A stretch of 64,000 nt of DNA from Bog-473 sp963817735 (GCA_963817735.1 CAWFPP010000005.1:1-64000), one strand, 5' to 3'. Shown: positions 25,371-34,798, counted from the first letter of the stretch. Notes: a model not told the origin generated them from the letters alone. Numbers and translations are program-made.

Positions 25371-27842
25371 ATGGATCACCATGACACGTTGGCGTCCCGA
25401 GGGCCGCTCGCCGGTCTGCGCGTGCTCGATCTGTCGAGCAGCCTCGCCGGGGCACAGGCGAGCCAGACGCTGGCCGACTTCGGAGCAGAGGTGGTGCACG
25501 TCGAGCCGCCCGGAGGGACCTTGCTCCGAGACCTGCCGTCCTTCCCGATGATCGGGCGCGGCAAGAAGTCGATGGTGCTCGACCTCCACCATGACGGTGA
25601 TGCCGCGCTGGCCAGAGAGATGGCGCTGGGGGCGGATGTGCTGATCGAGACCTTCCGTCCCGGCGTGATGGAACGGCTCGGACTCGGTTGGGATGCGTTG
25701 TCGGCCGACAACCCTCGGTTGGTCTACGGCTCGGTCACCGGGTTCGGCCGCACGGGTCCCTACGCCGACGTCAAGGGCTACGAAGCCCTCGTCATGGCCC
25801 GCGTGGGTGCACTCTGGGCGTCGCAGGCGATGGTGAGCCGCGAAGGACCAGCCCACGTCTCGGTACCGTATTGCAGCTACGGGGCGAGTCAGCAGTTGCT
25901 CACGGGTATCTGTGCCGCCCTGCACGAGCGCGAGCGCAGCGGCCTGGGCCAGCGGGTGGACGCCACGCTGGTGAACGGTGTGGCGTCGCTCGGCACATGG
26001 AATTGGTATCTCAACGTCATCACGTCCAAGTTCCCCGACGCCTTCACCCCCTCGTCGCCGATGGGCCAATACGGGACCCCGCTCACTCCCATGGTGTTCA
26101 TGTTGCTCATCGCACTCAGCAAGGACGGGCGCTGGCTCCAGTTCTCCCAGGTCCAACTGCACCTCTATATGGAGATGCTCAAAGTGATGGGCCTGGACTG
26201 GATGCTCCAGGACGATGAGTGGAAGGACGCCGTCTGGGCAGCCGACAGTCCCAAGACCGGCGAGTTCTGGGACAAGCTCTACGAGGCCGTGCAGTCCAAG
26301 ACGCTGGCGGAGTGGAACGAGGTCTTCGAGAACGATCACAACGTGTGGGCGGAGACGATGCGACACGGGAGCGAGCTCCTGGACCACCCGCAGATGCAAC
26401 ACCTCGGTGCCGTCGTCGAGATCGACGATGCCGAGCGCGGCCTGGTCCGCCAGCCCGGGCCCATCGTCACGATGTCGGTCACGCCCGCACGGTTGGAACA
26501 CGGCGCACCCGTGCTCGATGCTGATGGGGAGGGACTCCGAGCCGCGCCCTGGACGGCGCTCCGTGGTTCGGACGGGGCAACTGCGAAGGGTGCGGATGCA
26601 GGAGCGGCGGCCCTGAGCGACGTGACAATGCTCGAGCTCGGGACGTTCTTCGCCGCCCCCTTCGGCGGCACGGTGCTGCGCGAGGTGGGTGCGCGGGTGA
26701 TCAAGGTTGAGCCACTCGAGGGTGAGCCGATGCGCGGCCTTCTCCCGTTCCCTGAGGTCGGTGGCGCCAAGTGCGTGCAGGGCAAGGAGTCGATCTGCGT
26801 CGATCTGTCCAGCGAGGAGGGGCGGGCCATTGTGCACGCGCTCGCCGGGAAGTCGGACATCGTGCTGCAGTCGTTCCGCGCCGGCGTGGCGGCGCGCCAA
26901 GGGGTCGACGCCGAGACGTTGCGAGCGGTCAATCCCGGCCTCATCTACCTCAACTCGCCCGGCTACGGGATCGACGGGCCATGCGGTGACCGCCCCGCCT
27001 ACGCGCCGACCATCGGGGCGGGCAGTGGACTCGTGATGCGCAACATCGGCACGGCCATTGAGGAGCGACCGGGACTGTCCCTGAAGGAGATCCGGGCCGA
27101 CGCCCTGCGCCTGTCGGGAGCAGGGACCACGGAGTACGCGCAGGCGGACGGCATCTCGGCCCTCACCGCGGCGAGCGCCATGGCGCTGGGCCTGCTCGTG
27201 CGCGACCGGACAGGCGTGTCCCAGGAGATGCTGACGACCATGCTGACCTCGACGGCGCACGCTTTGGCCGACGACATGGCGGAGTACAAGGACCGTCCGC
27301 CCACGCCGGCGGCCGACGCCGAGCTCCTGGGCTACTCGGCCCTCTACCGGCTCTACCGGGCAGCGGACGAGTGGATCTACCTCGCCGCGCCCTCCGCGGG
27401 AGATTGGGACGCGCTGTGCGCCGTTCTGGTCGAAGAGACCGATCTGGGCGCCGATTCCAGGTTCGCCGACGAAGCGGCGCGACGGTCCAACGATGCTGCG
27501 CTGGCACGGGTCCTCGAGTCGGTGTTCGCCTCGAAGCCGGCCCAGCACTGGGAGGACGCGCTGCTGGCCGCCGGCGTCGGATGCGTCGTGGCGCACCGCG
27601 AGCCACCCGAGAGCGTCCTGCAGTCGGCCGAATTCGCCGGGGCCGCTGACATGCTGGTGGAGGTGGAGCATCCGACGTTCGGGAATCATGTGCGACTGAA
27701 GCCCTACGTGTCGTTCTCGCGCAGCGCCACGGTGGCGGAGCCCGGCGTTTTGGCAGGCCAGCAGACCGACGCCATACTGAGCGAGCTCGGCTACTCGGCT
27801 GAGACGATCGCGGATCTGCGAGACAGAAAGGTTGTCGCCTGA
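25371..27842 (+). CDS. Tandem CaiB/BaiF CoA-transferase fusion lacking the canonical Asp
   Basis: 823 residues from the ATG at 25371, whose GGGGGAGG is five bases away. Domain 1 (about 8-400) opens GLRVLDLSSSLAGAQ and ADFGAEVVHVEPP. Domain 2 (about 420-820) opens VTMLELGTFFAAPFGG and REVGARVIKVEP. Single-domain members form interlocked dimers, so a fusion can fold as a pseudo-dimer. Where the catalytic Asp is expected, domain 1 has KGYEALVMARVG (Glu) and domain 2 has RPAYAPTIGAGS (Ala). Activity may use Glu or be lost in one half. It overlaps the next hydratase by one base. Confidence 0.9.
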   Translation: MDHHDTLASRGPLAGLRVLDLSSSLAGAQASQTLADFGAEVVHVEPPGGTLLRDLPSFPMIGRGKKSMVLDLHHDGDAALAREMALGADVLIETFRPGVMERLGLGWDALSADNPRLVYGSVTGFGRTGPYADVKGYEALVMARVGALWASQAMVSREGPAHVSVPYCSYGASQQLLTGICAALHERERSGLGQRVDATLVNGVASLGTWNWYLNVITSKFPDAFTPSSPMGQYGTPLTPMVFMLLIALSKDGRWLQFSQVQLHLYMEMLKVMGLDWMLQDDEWKDAVWAADSPKTGEFWDKLYEAVQSKTLAEWNEVFENDHNVWAETMRHGSELLDHPQMQHLGAVVEIDDAERGLVRQPGPIVTMSVTPARLEHGAPVLDADGEGLRAAPWTALRGSDGATAKGADAGAAALSDVTMLELGTFFAAPFGGTVLREVGARVIKVEPLEGEPMRGLLPFPEVGGAKCVQGKESICVDLSSEEGRAIVHALAGKSDIVLQSFRAGVAARQGVDAETLRAVNPGLIYLNSPGYGIDGPCGDRPAYAPTIGAGSGLVMRNIGTAIEERPGLSLKEIRADALRLSGAGTTEYAQADGISALTAASAMALGLLVRDRTGVSQEMLTTMLTSTAHALADDMAEYKDRPPTPAADAELLGYSALYRLYRAADEWIYLAAPSAGDWDALCAVLVEETDLGADSRFADEAARRSNDAALARVLESVFASKPAQHWEDALLAAGVGCVVAHREPPESVLQSAEFAGAADMLVEVEHPTFGNHVRLKPYVSFSRSATVAEPGVLAGQQTDAILSELGYSAETIADLRDRKVVA

Positions 27843-28645
27843 TGACGGACACTGCGGCGGAGGCGCCGGCCGAGCCGGTCCTCGTCGAAGAGCGGCGCGG
27901 AGGCGTGCAGGTACTGCGGCTCAACCGGCCCGAGGCACGCAACGCATTGAACCCCGAGCTGCTGAGCGCCATCGGTCTCGCCATGCTCGACGCCGAGAAG
28001 GACCCCGAGGTGCGGGCAGTGGTGCTCACCGGGACGGGGGACCGGGCCTTCTGTGCCGGCATGGACCTGCGCGGCTTTGCCGAGGGTGGCGCGGGCGGGA
28101 TCGGCGGGGACCACGATGCGATGCGCGGCTTTGCCCGCTTCACCAGCGGGGACATCGGCGTGCCGATTGTCGGGGCCGCCAACGCGACTGCCGTGGCCGG
28201 CGGGTTCGAGCTGTTGCTGGGGTGTGACGTGGTGGTGGCTTCGGAGGCGGCCTCCTTCGGCGTGCCCGAGGTCAAGCGCGGCCTTTTCGCCGCGGGCGGC
28301 GGCGTGTTCATCAGCACGCGCATTCCCCTGGCCGTGGCGCTCGAACTCACGCTGACAGGTGATCTCATCGACGCCCCGCGAGCACTGTCGCTCGGGCTGA
28401 TCAACCAAGTGGTCGAACCGACGGAGGTGCTCGACGCCGCGGTGGCATTGGCCGAGCGCATTGCCCGCAACGGTCCCCTGGCGCTCCGTGCCACCAAGCA
28501 GATGGTGCGCACGGCATCGACGGACCTCGAGCGCGCCAAGGTGTTGGCCGCAGAGTGGCACCCCAAGGTGTTCAACAGCGAGGACGCCAAGGAGGGTGCG
28601 ACCGCCTTCATCGAGAAGCGCGATCCGGTCTGGAAGGGCCGCTGA
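27842..28645 (+). CDS. Enoyl-CoA hydratase/isomerase
   Basis: 267 residues, normal for crotonases. VQVLRLNRPEARNALN, the oxyanion motif DRAFCAGMDLRGF, ATAVAGGFELLLGCD and the catalytic Glu in GVPEVKRGLFAAGG are all present, followed by ATKQMVR. The ATG overlaps the TGA of the fused CoA-transferase, so the two are made together. It is convergent with the K+ transporter gene, nine bases away. Confidence 0.93.
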   Translation: MTDTAAEAPAEPVLVEERRGGVQVLRLNRPEARNALNPELLSAIGLAMLDAEKDPEVRAVVLTGTGDRAFCAGMDLRGFAEGGAGGIGGDHDAMRGFARFTSGDIGVPIVGAANATAVAGGFELLLGCDVVVASEAASFGVPEVKRGLFAAGGGVFISTRIPLAVALELTLTGDLIDAPRALSLGLINQVVEPTEVLDAAVALAERIARNGPLALRATKQMVRTASTDLERAKVLAAEWHPKVFNSEDAKEGATAFIEKRDPVWKGR

Positions 28646-28654
28646 GCCCGGACG

Positions 28655-30598
28655 TCAGGTTCTGCCGGCTCCGGACTCGGGCTGGCGCTGGGGAGTCGCC
28701 GCCGTCTGGGCTGTGGGCTCGGGATCCTGTTCGGGAGGTTCCAGCGGCACCGTGACCCGGGCCACGACGATGTCCTCTCGGTTGCGCAGCGCGGACGAGA
28801 GGACGAGGTCGATCTGGTTGTGGAGGATCCGGTAGCGCAATTTGCCCGGACGGATGACCGGGATCAGCACGACCAACTGATCGTCGGGATGATCCGCCCG
28901 CAGCTGATCGATGAACGCGACGATCGGCTGGACGACCGAGGCGTAGTCGGTGTGCAGCAACTTGAGCGGTATGCCGCAGTTCCACCGCTCCCAGTCATCG
29001 AACAGGTGCTGCGCGTAGGTGGTGGCGTCGTCGCCGCCTTCGAGGACGACGCTCACCGCGATCACCTCCTGCCCGAGAGACTCGGCTTCGCTCAGCGCCT
29101 GCTCGGTGAGGCGCGAGATCCGATTAACCGGGACGACCACGATGGTGTGCTTCGGCTTGGGGCGCCCCGGGTTCTGGTCGAAGCGCAGATCTTTGGCCGC
29201 CCGCTCGTAGTAGGCGTGAATGCGGAGGAAGAGCACGATGAAGGCCGGGATGGCGATGACGACCACCCAGGCGCCCTCGGTGAACTTGGAGATCAAGAAG
29301 ACGATGGTGGCGATGGCCGTGACGCACGCGCCGAAGCCATTGATGGCGGCGCGGCGGCGCCAGCGGGGAGGGCGTTCTCGCCACCAGTGGACGACCAGTC
29401 CGGCCTGCGACAGCGTGAACCCGATGAACACCCCGATGGCGAAGAGAGGGATCAGGGCGTTCGTATTGCCGTCGACGGCGACCAGCAACGCGCCGGCCAG
29501 GACGGTGAGCACCAGGATGCCGTTCCCGAACGTCTGCCGGTCGCCCCGGATGCTGAACAGATGCGGGAGGTAGTTATCCCTCGCTACCAGGCTGGCCAGG
29601 ACGGGAAGCCCGCCGAAGGACGTGTTGGCCGCGAGGGCAAGCACGACCGTGATGGTGATGGAGATGACGTAGTAGAACCAGCCCCGCCCGACCGACATCG
29701 CCATGATCTGGCTCAGCACGGTCTGCCCGGACCGAGGTCCGATATGCCAGCGCTTGGCCAGGACGGCCAGGCCGAGCAGCATGATGCCGAGGATGAGGCC
29801 GAGCAGCACTTCGGTGCGCTTGGCACGAATGGTCCGGGGCTCACGGAAGAGTGGCACGCCGTTGGCGATCGCCTCCACGCCGGTCAGTGCGCTGCACCCG
29901 GCGGAGAAGGCCTTCAGAATGAGCAGGAACGTCACCGCCTTGAGTCCCACCGTGGGCGTCTGGGACCTCCCCAATTGCGTCTCGTTGAGCCCGAGCGGGT
30001 GGATGAGGCCGATGGCGATAATGGCCAGCAATCCGACGATGAACAGCATTGTCGGCAGCAGGAAAGCCCGCGCTGTCTCGCCGAGGCCGCGCAGGTTCAG
30101 CACCATGATGAAGAGGAGGATCCCGAGACAGAGCGGGATGGTGGCGCCGTTGAGGCTCGGGAAGGCGGACTGCAAAGAAGCGACGCCCGCCGCGATGGAG
30201 ACGGCAACGGTCAGCGTGTAATCCACGACGAGCGAGGCAGCGGCGACCAGGCTGGTGTGGGCACCGAAGTTGGCCCGGGAAACCGCGTAGGCCCCGCCGC
30301 CCATCGGGTAGGCGTCGATCACCTGCCGGTACGAGAACACCAGGATGGCCAACAGGCCGACGATGGCGATCGTGACGGGCAGGACCAGATGCAGTGCCCC
30401 TGCGCCCGCCACGGCCAGCACCAGAATGATGGCTTCGGGGCCGTAGGCCACCGATGTCAAGGCATCGAGTGAGAGGGCCGACAACCCTTGGACCGGCGTG
30501 ATGCGGTCCTTCCCCGATCCGTCGTGCGACGCCCGCTTGGGCGGACCGATCAACAGGTTCCACAGGTCGGTGGCCGGACCGCCGCGGTCATCTGCCAT
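28655..30598 (-). CDS. KimA-like potassium transporter (APC superfamily)
   Basis: 647 residues: a membrane domain of about 12 helices (40-470) and a cytosolic C-terminal domain (about 480-620). It resembles Bacillus KimA (YdaO) along its length, including LSLDALTSVAYGPEAI, YPMGGGAYAVSRANFG, KAFSAGCSALTGVEAI and GVFIGFTLSQAG. The cytosolic part begins HTIVVVPVNRISRLTEQAL. KimA is a proton-coupled K+ importer inhibited by c-di-AMP. It could instead be an amino-acid permease of the same fold, but the block matches favour KimA. I looked for a c-di-AMP riboswitch upstream and did not recognise one. The C-terminal 25 residues are Pro/Gln-rich. It has no obvious link to CoA metabolism. Confidence 0.85.
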   Translation of the reverse strand: MADDRGGPATDLWNLLIGPPKRASHDGSGKDRITPVQGLSALSLDALTSVAYGPEAIILVLAVAGAGALHLVLPVTIAIVGLLAILVFSYRQVIDAYPMGGGAYAVSRANFGAHTSLVAAASLVVDYTLTVAVSIAAGVASLQSAFPSLNGATIPLCLGILLFIMVLNLRGLGETARAFLLPTMLFIVGLLAIIAIGLIHPLGLNETQLGRSQTPTVGLKAVTFLLILKAFSAGCSALTGVEAIANGVPLFREPRTIRAKRTEVLLGLILGIMLLGLAVLAKRWHIGPRSGQTVLSQIMAMSVGRGWFYYVISITITVVLALAANTSFGGLPVLASLVARDNYLPHLFSIRGDRQTFGNGILVLTVLAGALLVAVDGNTNALIPLFAIGVFIGFTLSQAGLVVHWWRERPPRWRRRAAINGFGACVTAIATIVFLISKFTEGAWVVVIAIPAFIVLFLRIHAYYERAAKDLRFDQNPGRPKPKHTIVVVPVNRISRLTEQALSEAESLGQEVIAVSVVLEGGDDATTYAQHLFDDWERWNCGIPLKLLHTDYASVVQPIVAFIDQLRADHPDDQLVVLIPVIRPGKLRYRILHNQIDLVLSSALRNREDIVVARVTVPLEPPEQDPEPTAQTAATPQRQPESGAGRT

Positions 30599-30729
30599 GA
30601 GCGCACTCTACGGCCGGGGACACGAGTCTCGGGTACACCGGCGATGCTCGGTTCGGTGTGCCGCCGCCTGCATAGGATCGGTTTCGTCCGCACGGACGCA
30701 ACCAGCGGGGGAAAGAGGTCAACGTCGAC

Positions 30730-31206
30730 GTGGAACTCTGGGAGCTCGCCGCCCGTGAGGCGTGTCGCGACACGTTGGCGCAGTACACCCATAGTGGTGA
30801 CCGCTACCTTCTCGAGGACTTCGCCGGGGCCTTTTGCGAGGACGGTGTTCTCGAGATCCGCGGTGCGGAGCCACTGCAGGGCCGCGACGCCATCATGGCG
30901 CGCTTCGGCGGCACGTCGGCGGCCGCGTCAGCCCAGGAGGAAGCGGCTCAAAAGCGCCAAGTGGGAGGGCTGCGCCGTATCGTGCGCCACAACGTCACGA
31001 ACGTCCGGTTCGAGTCCATCCGGCCGGACGAGGCCATCGTGGCGAGCTACTTCACGGTGATCACCGAGATCGGCCTCGATCACATGGGCCGCTACCGCGA
31101 CCGCTTCGTCCCTGTCGGCGACCGCTGGCTGATTGCACACCGGTTCGTGTCGACGGATTGGCGGTCCCCCGAGACGACCTTCGGCCCGGCGCCGACCGAC
31201 AGGTAG
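30730..31206 (+). CDS. SnoaL/NTF2-like protein
   Basis: 158 residues with the cone-shaped NTF2-like pattern: an N-terminal helix (AREACRDTLAQYTHSGD), FAGAFCEDGVLEI, LQGRDAIMARF and a C-terminal sheet (RYRDRFVPVGDRWLIAHR). Members are isomerases, cyclases or small hydratases acting on polyketides, steroids and limonene epoxide. Catalytic residues cannot be named here. GTG start with an AAGAGG upstream. It is divergent from the K+ transporter. Confidence 0.82.
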   Translation: MELWELAAREACRDTLAQYTHSGDRYLLEDFAGAFCEDGVLEIRGAEPLQGRDAIMARFGGTSAAASAQEEAAQKRQVGGLRRIVRHNVTNVRFESIRPDEAIVASYFTVITEIGLDHMGRYRDRFVPVGDRWLIAHRFVSTDWRSPETTFGPAPTDR

Positions 31207-31243
31207 GCGGGTACAGAGAACTCGATCCGCGCCGGACGATCGG

Positions 31244-31501
31244 TCAGCGGCCGGCGTCGAGGACGGCGCCGAGCCACGGCACGCGCTCACGGGCGGCGGC
31301 GAGGGCTTCCTCCTCTGAGTCGTACTCCTGCGCCGAGAAATAGGCGACGGGCGTCCAGGCGCCACGGTCTTCCGGATCGCGCCGGAACTCTTCGAATCCG
31401 AACGTCCCGTCGGGCCGGAGGAAGATGTCGACGCAACGGTCCACGCTGGGGGTCGAGGGGCTGGCCAGCACTTTCCATGACCTGTCCAGCCGCGATGACA
31501 T
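31244..31501 (-). CDS. Small conserved-looking protein of unknown function (85 aa)
   Basis: 85 residues with a strand-rich start (DRCVDIFLRPDGTFGFEEFRRD) and a C-terminal helix (SEEEALAAARERVPWL). No membrane segment, no Cys pair, no family I recognise. Codon usage matches its neighbours. It follows the FadE34-like gene on the same strand with a 23-base gap, so it may be the last gene of that transcript. Confidence 0.6.
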   Translation of the reverse strand: MSSRLDRSWKVLASPSTPSVDRCVDIFLRPDGTFGFEEFRRDPEDRGAWTPVAYFSAQEYDSEEEALAAARERVPWLGAVLDAGR

Positions 31502-31524
31502 CCGCCTGAGGGTACTGCGGCGTC

Positions 31525-33681
31525 CTAGTTGATGAGCGGGTCGCGCGGCAGGCCCAGGATCCGCTCCCCGATCTGGTTGCGCTTGATCTCCGAGGTCCCA
31601 CCGGCGATGGACATGCCTCGGTGCATCAGCACCATCATCGACGTCATCGCCCCGGCGCCGTCCGTATAGGCCGAGTCCGGACCGCCGACAGCTGCCAAAA
31701 TGGCCGCTGTCTCGTGGCCGATCTCCGACAGCACCAGCTTGGTCACGTTGCCCTCCGGCCCCGGTCCACCGCCGATGACGGCACGATGGGCACTGCGCAT
31801 GTTGAGCACAGCCATCGCCTCGGTCTGGGCGATGGAGCGCCCGATGCGTCCGGCGCCACCGGCCAGCCGCTCCGGGTGGGCGTCGAAGGGTGCGATGAGC
31901 ATGTCCGCCGACATCGAACCGCCGCCCTGGCCGCCGCCGATGGACACGCTCTCGTTGCCGAGCGTCGCCCGCGCCACCGTCCAGCCACCGTTGACCGGGC
32001 CGACCACGTCGTCGTCGGGGACGAAGACGTCGTTGAAGAAGACCTCGTTGAATTCCGACCGGCCGGTCACCATCTTCAACGGGCGCACCTCGACGCCTTC
32101 GGCGTGCATGTCGATGACCATGGTGGTGATGCCCTTGTGCTTGGGCGCGTCAGGCTCGGTGCGAATGGTCGCCAACCCGAAGCTGGCCAAATGGGCCCCG
32201 CTCGTCCAGACCTTCTGGCCGTTGACCAGCCACCCGCCATCGACCCGGGTCCCGCGGGTCTTGACCCCGGCGGCGTCGCTGCCGGCGTCGGGCTCGCTGA
32301 AGAGCTGGCACCAGATGACGTCCTGGCGCAGGGCCGGCATGACCCAGCGGGCCACCTGGTCCTCCGTCGCGTGCTGAATGAGGGTCAGGATGACCCAACC
32401 GGTGATGCTGTACTGCGGGCGTGACACGTCGGCGGACTTGAACTCCTGCTCAATGACGAGCTGCTCGACCGCACCGGCCGCGCGGCCCCATGGCTTGGGC
32501 CAGTGGGGCATGACGTAGCCGGTCTCGATCATGGCTGCCCGTTGTCCCGCGGCGTCGAGGCCCTTTACCCGGTCGGCGAAGGCCCGCACCTCGTCGCGCA
32601 TCGGCTCGGCTTCCGGGGGCAGGTCGATGGTGCGCACGCGCCGCGTGCCGGTCCGCACCAGGTCGGTGATGTCCCGCGCCGCCGCCTCGGCGTCGACGAC
32701 CGCCTCCAGGGCGGTGGCGCGGCGCAGGTACAGGTGGGCGTCGTGCTCCCAGGTGAAGCCGATACCGCCGTGCACCTGGATGTTGAGCTGGGCGCACTCG
32801 TCGGCTGCCGAAAGCCCGAGCGCCGCCGCCATGGCCGCGGCGAGCGACAGCTGCGCTCCTCCTTCCTCCGCAGCACGGGCGGCGTCCCAGACCATCACCG
32901 TGGCGAGCTCAGAGGCCACCAACATGTTGGCGCAGTGGTGCTTGACGGCCTGGAAGGTGGCGATGGGCCGACCGAACTGCACGCGCACCTTGGCGTAGGC
33001 AGCGGCCTGCTCGGTGCACTCTGTGGCGATGCCGACCGCCTCGGCCGCAATGATGAGGCGCGCCAGGTCAACCAGAATCTGGCGCCCTCCGGTGATGATG
33101 TGCGCCGACGCGCCATCGAGCTTCACGCGGGCGGTGCGCCGGGTCGGATCGAGGTTGCCCGGCACTTCGACGGACACGCCGCCCCCCGAGGTCTCGACCA
33201 CAATGGCGTCGTCGCCGGCGGGGAGGACGAGGACATGGGCGAGGCCACCGCCCAAGACCGCCTTTGCCGTGCCGGTTGCTTTGCCACCCGACACCGTGAT
33301 GTCGGACGTGAGCGCCACGCCGCCGAAGGCCGATCCGTCGGCCAGGCCCGGCAGGAGCTGCGATGCCGCCTCGGCGGGAGCGGCAGCGTTGATGACGGCA
33401 CTGGCGATCACGGTCGGCACGAAGGGTCCCGGCGCCACGGCGCGGCCGAGCTCCTCGACCACGACGACGAGCTCGGGCAGGCCGAACCCCGAGCCCCCTC
33501 GCTCCTCGGGGAGGTGGAGGCCCAGCCAGCCGAGCGAAGCCAGGTCGTCCCAGAAGGCCGGGAGCCCCTCGGTCTCTTCCAGGAGCAGGGAGCGAGCGGC
33601 CCCTCGGGCATCGCGCTTGGCCAGGAAATCCGAGGCGGTCTGCCCCAGGGCCCGGTGATCTTCGGTGATCGCAATCGGCAT
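31525..33681 (-). CDS. Fused double acyl-CoA dehydrogenase, FadE34-like
   Basis: 718 residues: two acyl-CoA dehydrogenase units in one chain. Unit 1 (about 1-365) has FGRPIATFQAVKHHCANM and QVHGGIGFTWEHDAHLY. Unit 2 (about 375-718) has WCQLFSEPDAGSDAAGV, LVNGQKVWTSGAH, SEFNEVFFNDVFVP and IAGGTSEIKRNQIGERILG. Length and order match mycobacterial FadE34 (about 711), which dehydrogenates a five-carbon steroid side chain CoA ester. Substrate equivalence is inference. The ATG at 33681 lies eight bases after a GATACT -10 on the minus strand and has no Shine-Dalgarno sequence, so it is probably leaderless. Confidence 0.93.
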   Translation of the reverse strand: MPIAITEDHRALGQTASDFLAKRDARGAARSLLLEETEGLPAFWDDLASLGWLGLHLPEERGGSGFGLPELVVVVEELGRAVAPGPFVPTVIASAVINAAAPAEAASQLLPGLADGSAFGGVALTSDITVSGGKATGTAKAVLGGGLAHVLVLPAGDDAIVVETSGGGVSVEVPGNLDPTRRTARVKLDGASAHIITGGRQILVDLARLIIAAEAVGIATECTEQAAAYAKVRVQFGRPIATFQAVKHHCANMLVASELATVMVWDAARAAEEGGAQLSLAAAMAAALGLSAADECAQLNIQVHGGIGFTWEHDAHLYLRRATALEAVVDAEAAARDITDLVRTGTRRVRTIDLPPEAEPMRDEVRAFADRVKGLDAAGQRAAMIETGYVMPHWPKPWGRAAGAVEQLVIEQEFKSADVSRPQYSITGWVILTLIQHATEDQVARWVMPALRQDVIWCQLFSEPDAGSDAAGVKTRGTRVDGGWLVNGQKVWTSGAHLASFGLATIRTEPDAPKHKGITTMVIDMHAEGVEVRPLKMVTGRSEFNEVFFNDVFVPDDDVVGPVNGGWTVARATLGNESVSIGGGQGGGSMSADMLIAPFDAHPERLAGGAGRIGRSIAQTEAMAVLNMRSAHRAVIGGGPGPEGNVTKLVLSEIGHETAAILAAVGGPDSAYTDGAGAMTSMMVLMHRGMSIAGGTSEIKRNQIGERILGLPRDPLIN

Positions 33682-33683
33682 GG

Positions 33684-33704
33684 TTAAATAGTATCCTCTA
33701 TTAT
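33684..33704. promoter_or_regulatory. GTATCCTCTATT element between FadE34-like and LLM genes
   Basis: GTATCCTCTATT (33691-33702) matches the recurrent element in plus orientation. Its complement supplies GATACT eight bases before the minus-strand ATG at 33681. It probably serves both divergent genes. Confidence 0.5.
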
Positions 33705-33749
33705 CGGAATGGGCCAGGGCGCCCCCACGGTCGCGGGAGGAGCTGGACC

Positions 33750-34781
33750 ATGAAGCTGGGCACGACGGTAGGGATGCGGGACGATCCTGACAAGTTCGCA
33801 GCGCACGCCAAGCGGCTCGAGGACGTGGGCGTCGACTATCTCTGGACGGGCGAGGCCTATACGGCCGACGCCGTTTCCACCATGGGTTTCCTCGCTGCGG
33901 TGACCAGGAAGGCGCAGATCGGGTCGAGCATCCTGCCCCTCTACTCGCGCACCCCGACGCTCATGGCGATGACGGCCGTCGGCCTCGACAAGCTGTCCGG
34001 GGGTCGCTTCGTCCTGGGGCTGGGCGCCTCGGGGCCGCAGGTCATCGAGGGCTTCCACGGGGTCCCCTACGACGCGCCGCTGGCCCGCACCCGGGAGATC
34101 ATCGAGATCTGCCGCTCCGTATGGCGGCGTGACCGCCTCGTCCACGAGGGTGCCAACTACCAGGTGCCGCTGGCCGAGGGCCAAGGGACCGGTCTCGGCA
34201 AGGCGCTCAAGATCATGGACCATCCCGTGCGGGAACGGATCCCCATCTTCGTCGCCTCCCTCGGCCCGAAGAACGTCGCCATGACGGCCGAACTGGCCGA
34301 GGGCTGGCTCCCGCTGCACTACTGGCCCGACCGGGCCAGTGAGTTGTGGGGGGCCGCCCTCCAAGAGGGCAAGGCGACGCGCTCGCCCGACCTGCCCCCG
34401 CTCGAGATCGTGGCGGGCGGGTCGCTGGCCATCGGCGACGACGTCGACGCGCTGCGCGATCGGGACCGCCCCATGCTCGCCCTCTACTACGGGGGTATGG
34501 GGGCCAAGGGCAAGAACTTCTACAACGACGTGCTGCGGCGCTACGGCTACGAGAAGGAGGCGGAACAGATACAGGACCTCTATCTCGGGGGCGACCGGAA
34601 GGCCGCGGCCGCGCTCATCCCCGGCGAGCTGGTCGCAGGGATGTCGCTCATAGGCGACACCGGCTTCGTCAAGGACCGCATCGCCGCCTACCGCGAGTCC
34701 GGTGTCACCGTCCTGAACGTGCAGCCCGTCGGGCCGAACGGGTTGAAGGACATCGAGACGATCGCCAAATGGGTGGCCTGA
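33750..34781 (+). CDS. LLM-class F420-dependent oxidoreductase
   Basis: 343-residue luciferase-like monooxygenase-family protein. It opens MKLGTTVGMRDDPDKF and has YLWTGEAYTADAVST, SSILPLYSRTPTLMAM, GRFVLGLGASGPQVIEG and IPIFVASLGPKN. In actinobacteria this subgroup mostly uses F420 rather than FMN; the cofactor cannot be proven from sequence. Likely a redox step on a lipid or steroid-like CoA ester. GGAGGAG precedes the ATG. Confidence 0.9.
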   Translation: MKLGTTVGMRDDPDKFAAHAKRLEDVGVDYLWTGEAYTADAVSTMGFLAAVTRKAQIGSSILPLYSRTPTLMAMTAVGLDKLSGGRFVLGLGASGPQVIEGFHGVPYDAPLARTREIIEICRSVWRRDRLVHEGANYQVPLAEGQGTGLGKALKIMDHPVRERIPIFVASLGPKNVAMTAELAEGWLPLHYWPDRASELWGAALQEGKATRSPDLPPLEIVAGGSLAIGDDVDALRDRDRPMLALYYGGMGAKGKNFYNDVLRRYGYEKEAEQIQDLYLGGDRKAAAALIPGELVAGMSLIGDTGFVKDRIAAYRESGVTVLNVQPVGPNGLKDIETIAKWVA

Positions 34782-34798
34782 GCGAGCCACGAAGGATC

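Noticed and set aside
25338..27689. Open frame of 783 codons on the minus strand
   Set aside because: Fully antisense to the fused CoA-transferase; Arg/His/Gly-rich with no motif.
28820..30472. Open frame of 550 codons on the plus strand
   Set aside because: Antisense to the KimA-like gene; composition is Asp/Gln/Arg-rich, as expected from the complement of membrane-protein codons.
30599..30729. c-di-AMP (ydaO-type) riboswitch before the KimA-like gene
   Set aside because: I did not recognise the conserved core, and the gap is short and shared with the divergent SnoaL gene. A covariance-model search would be decisive.
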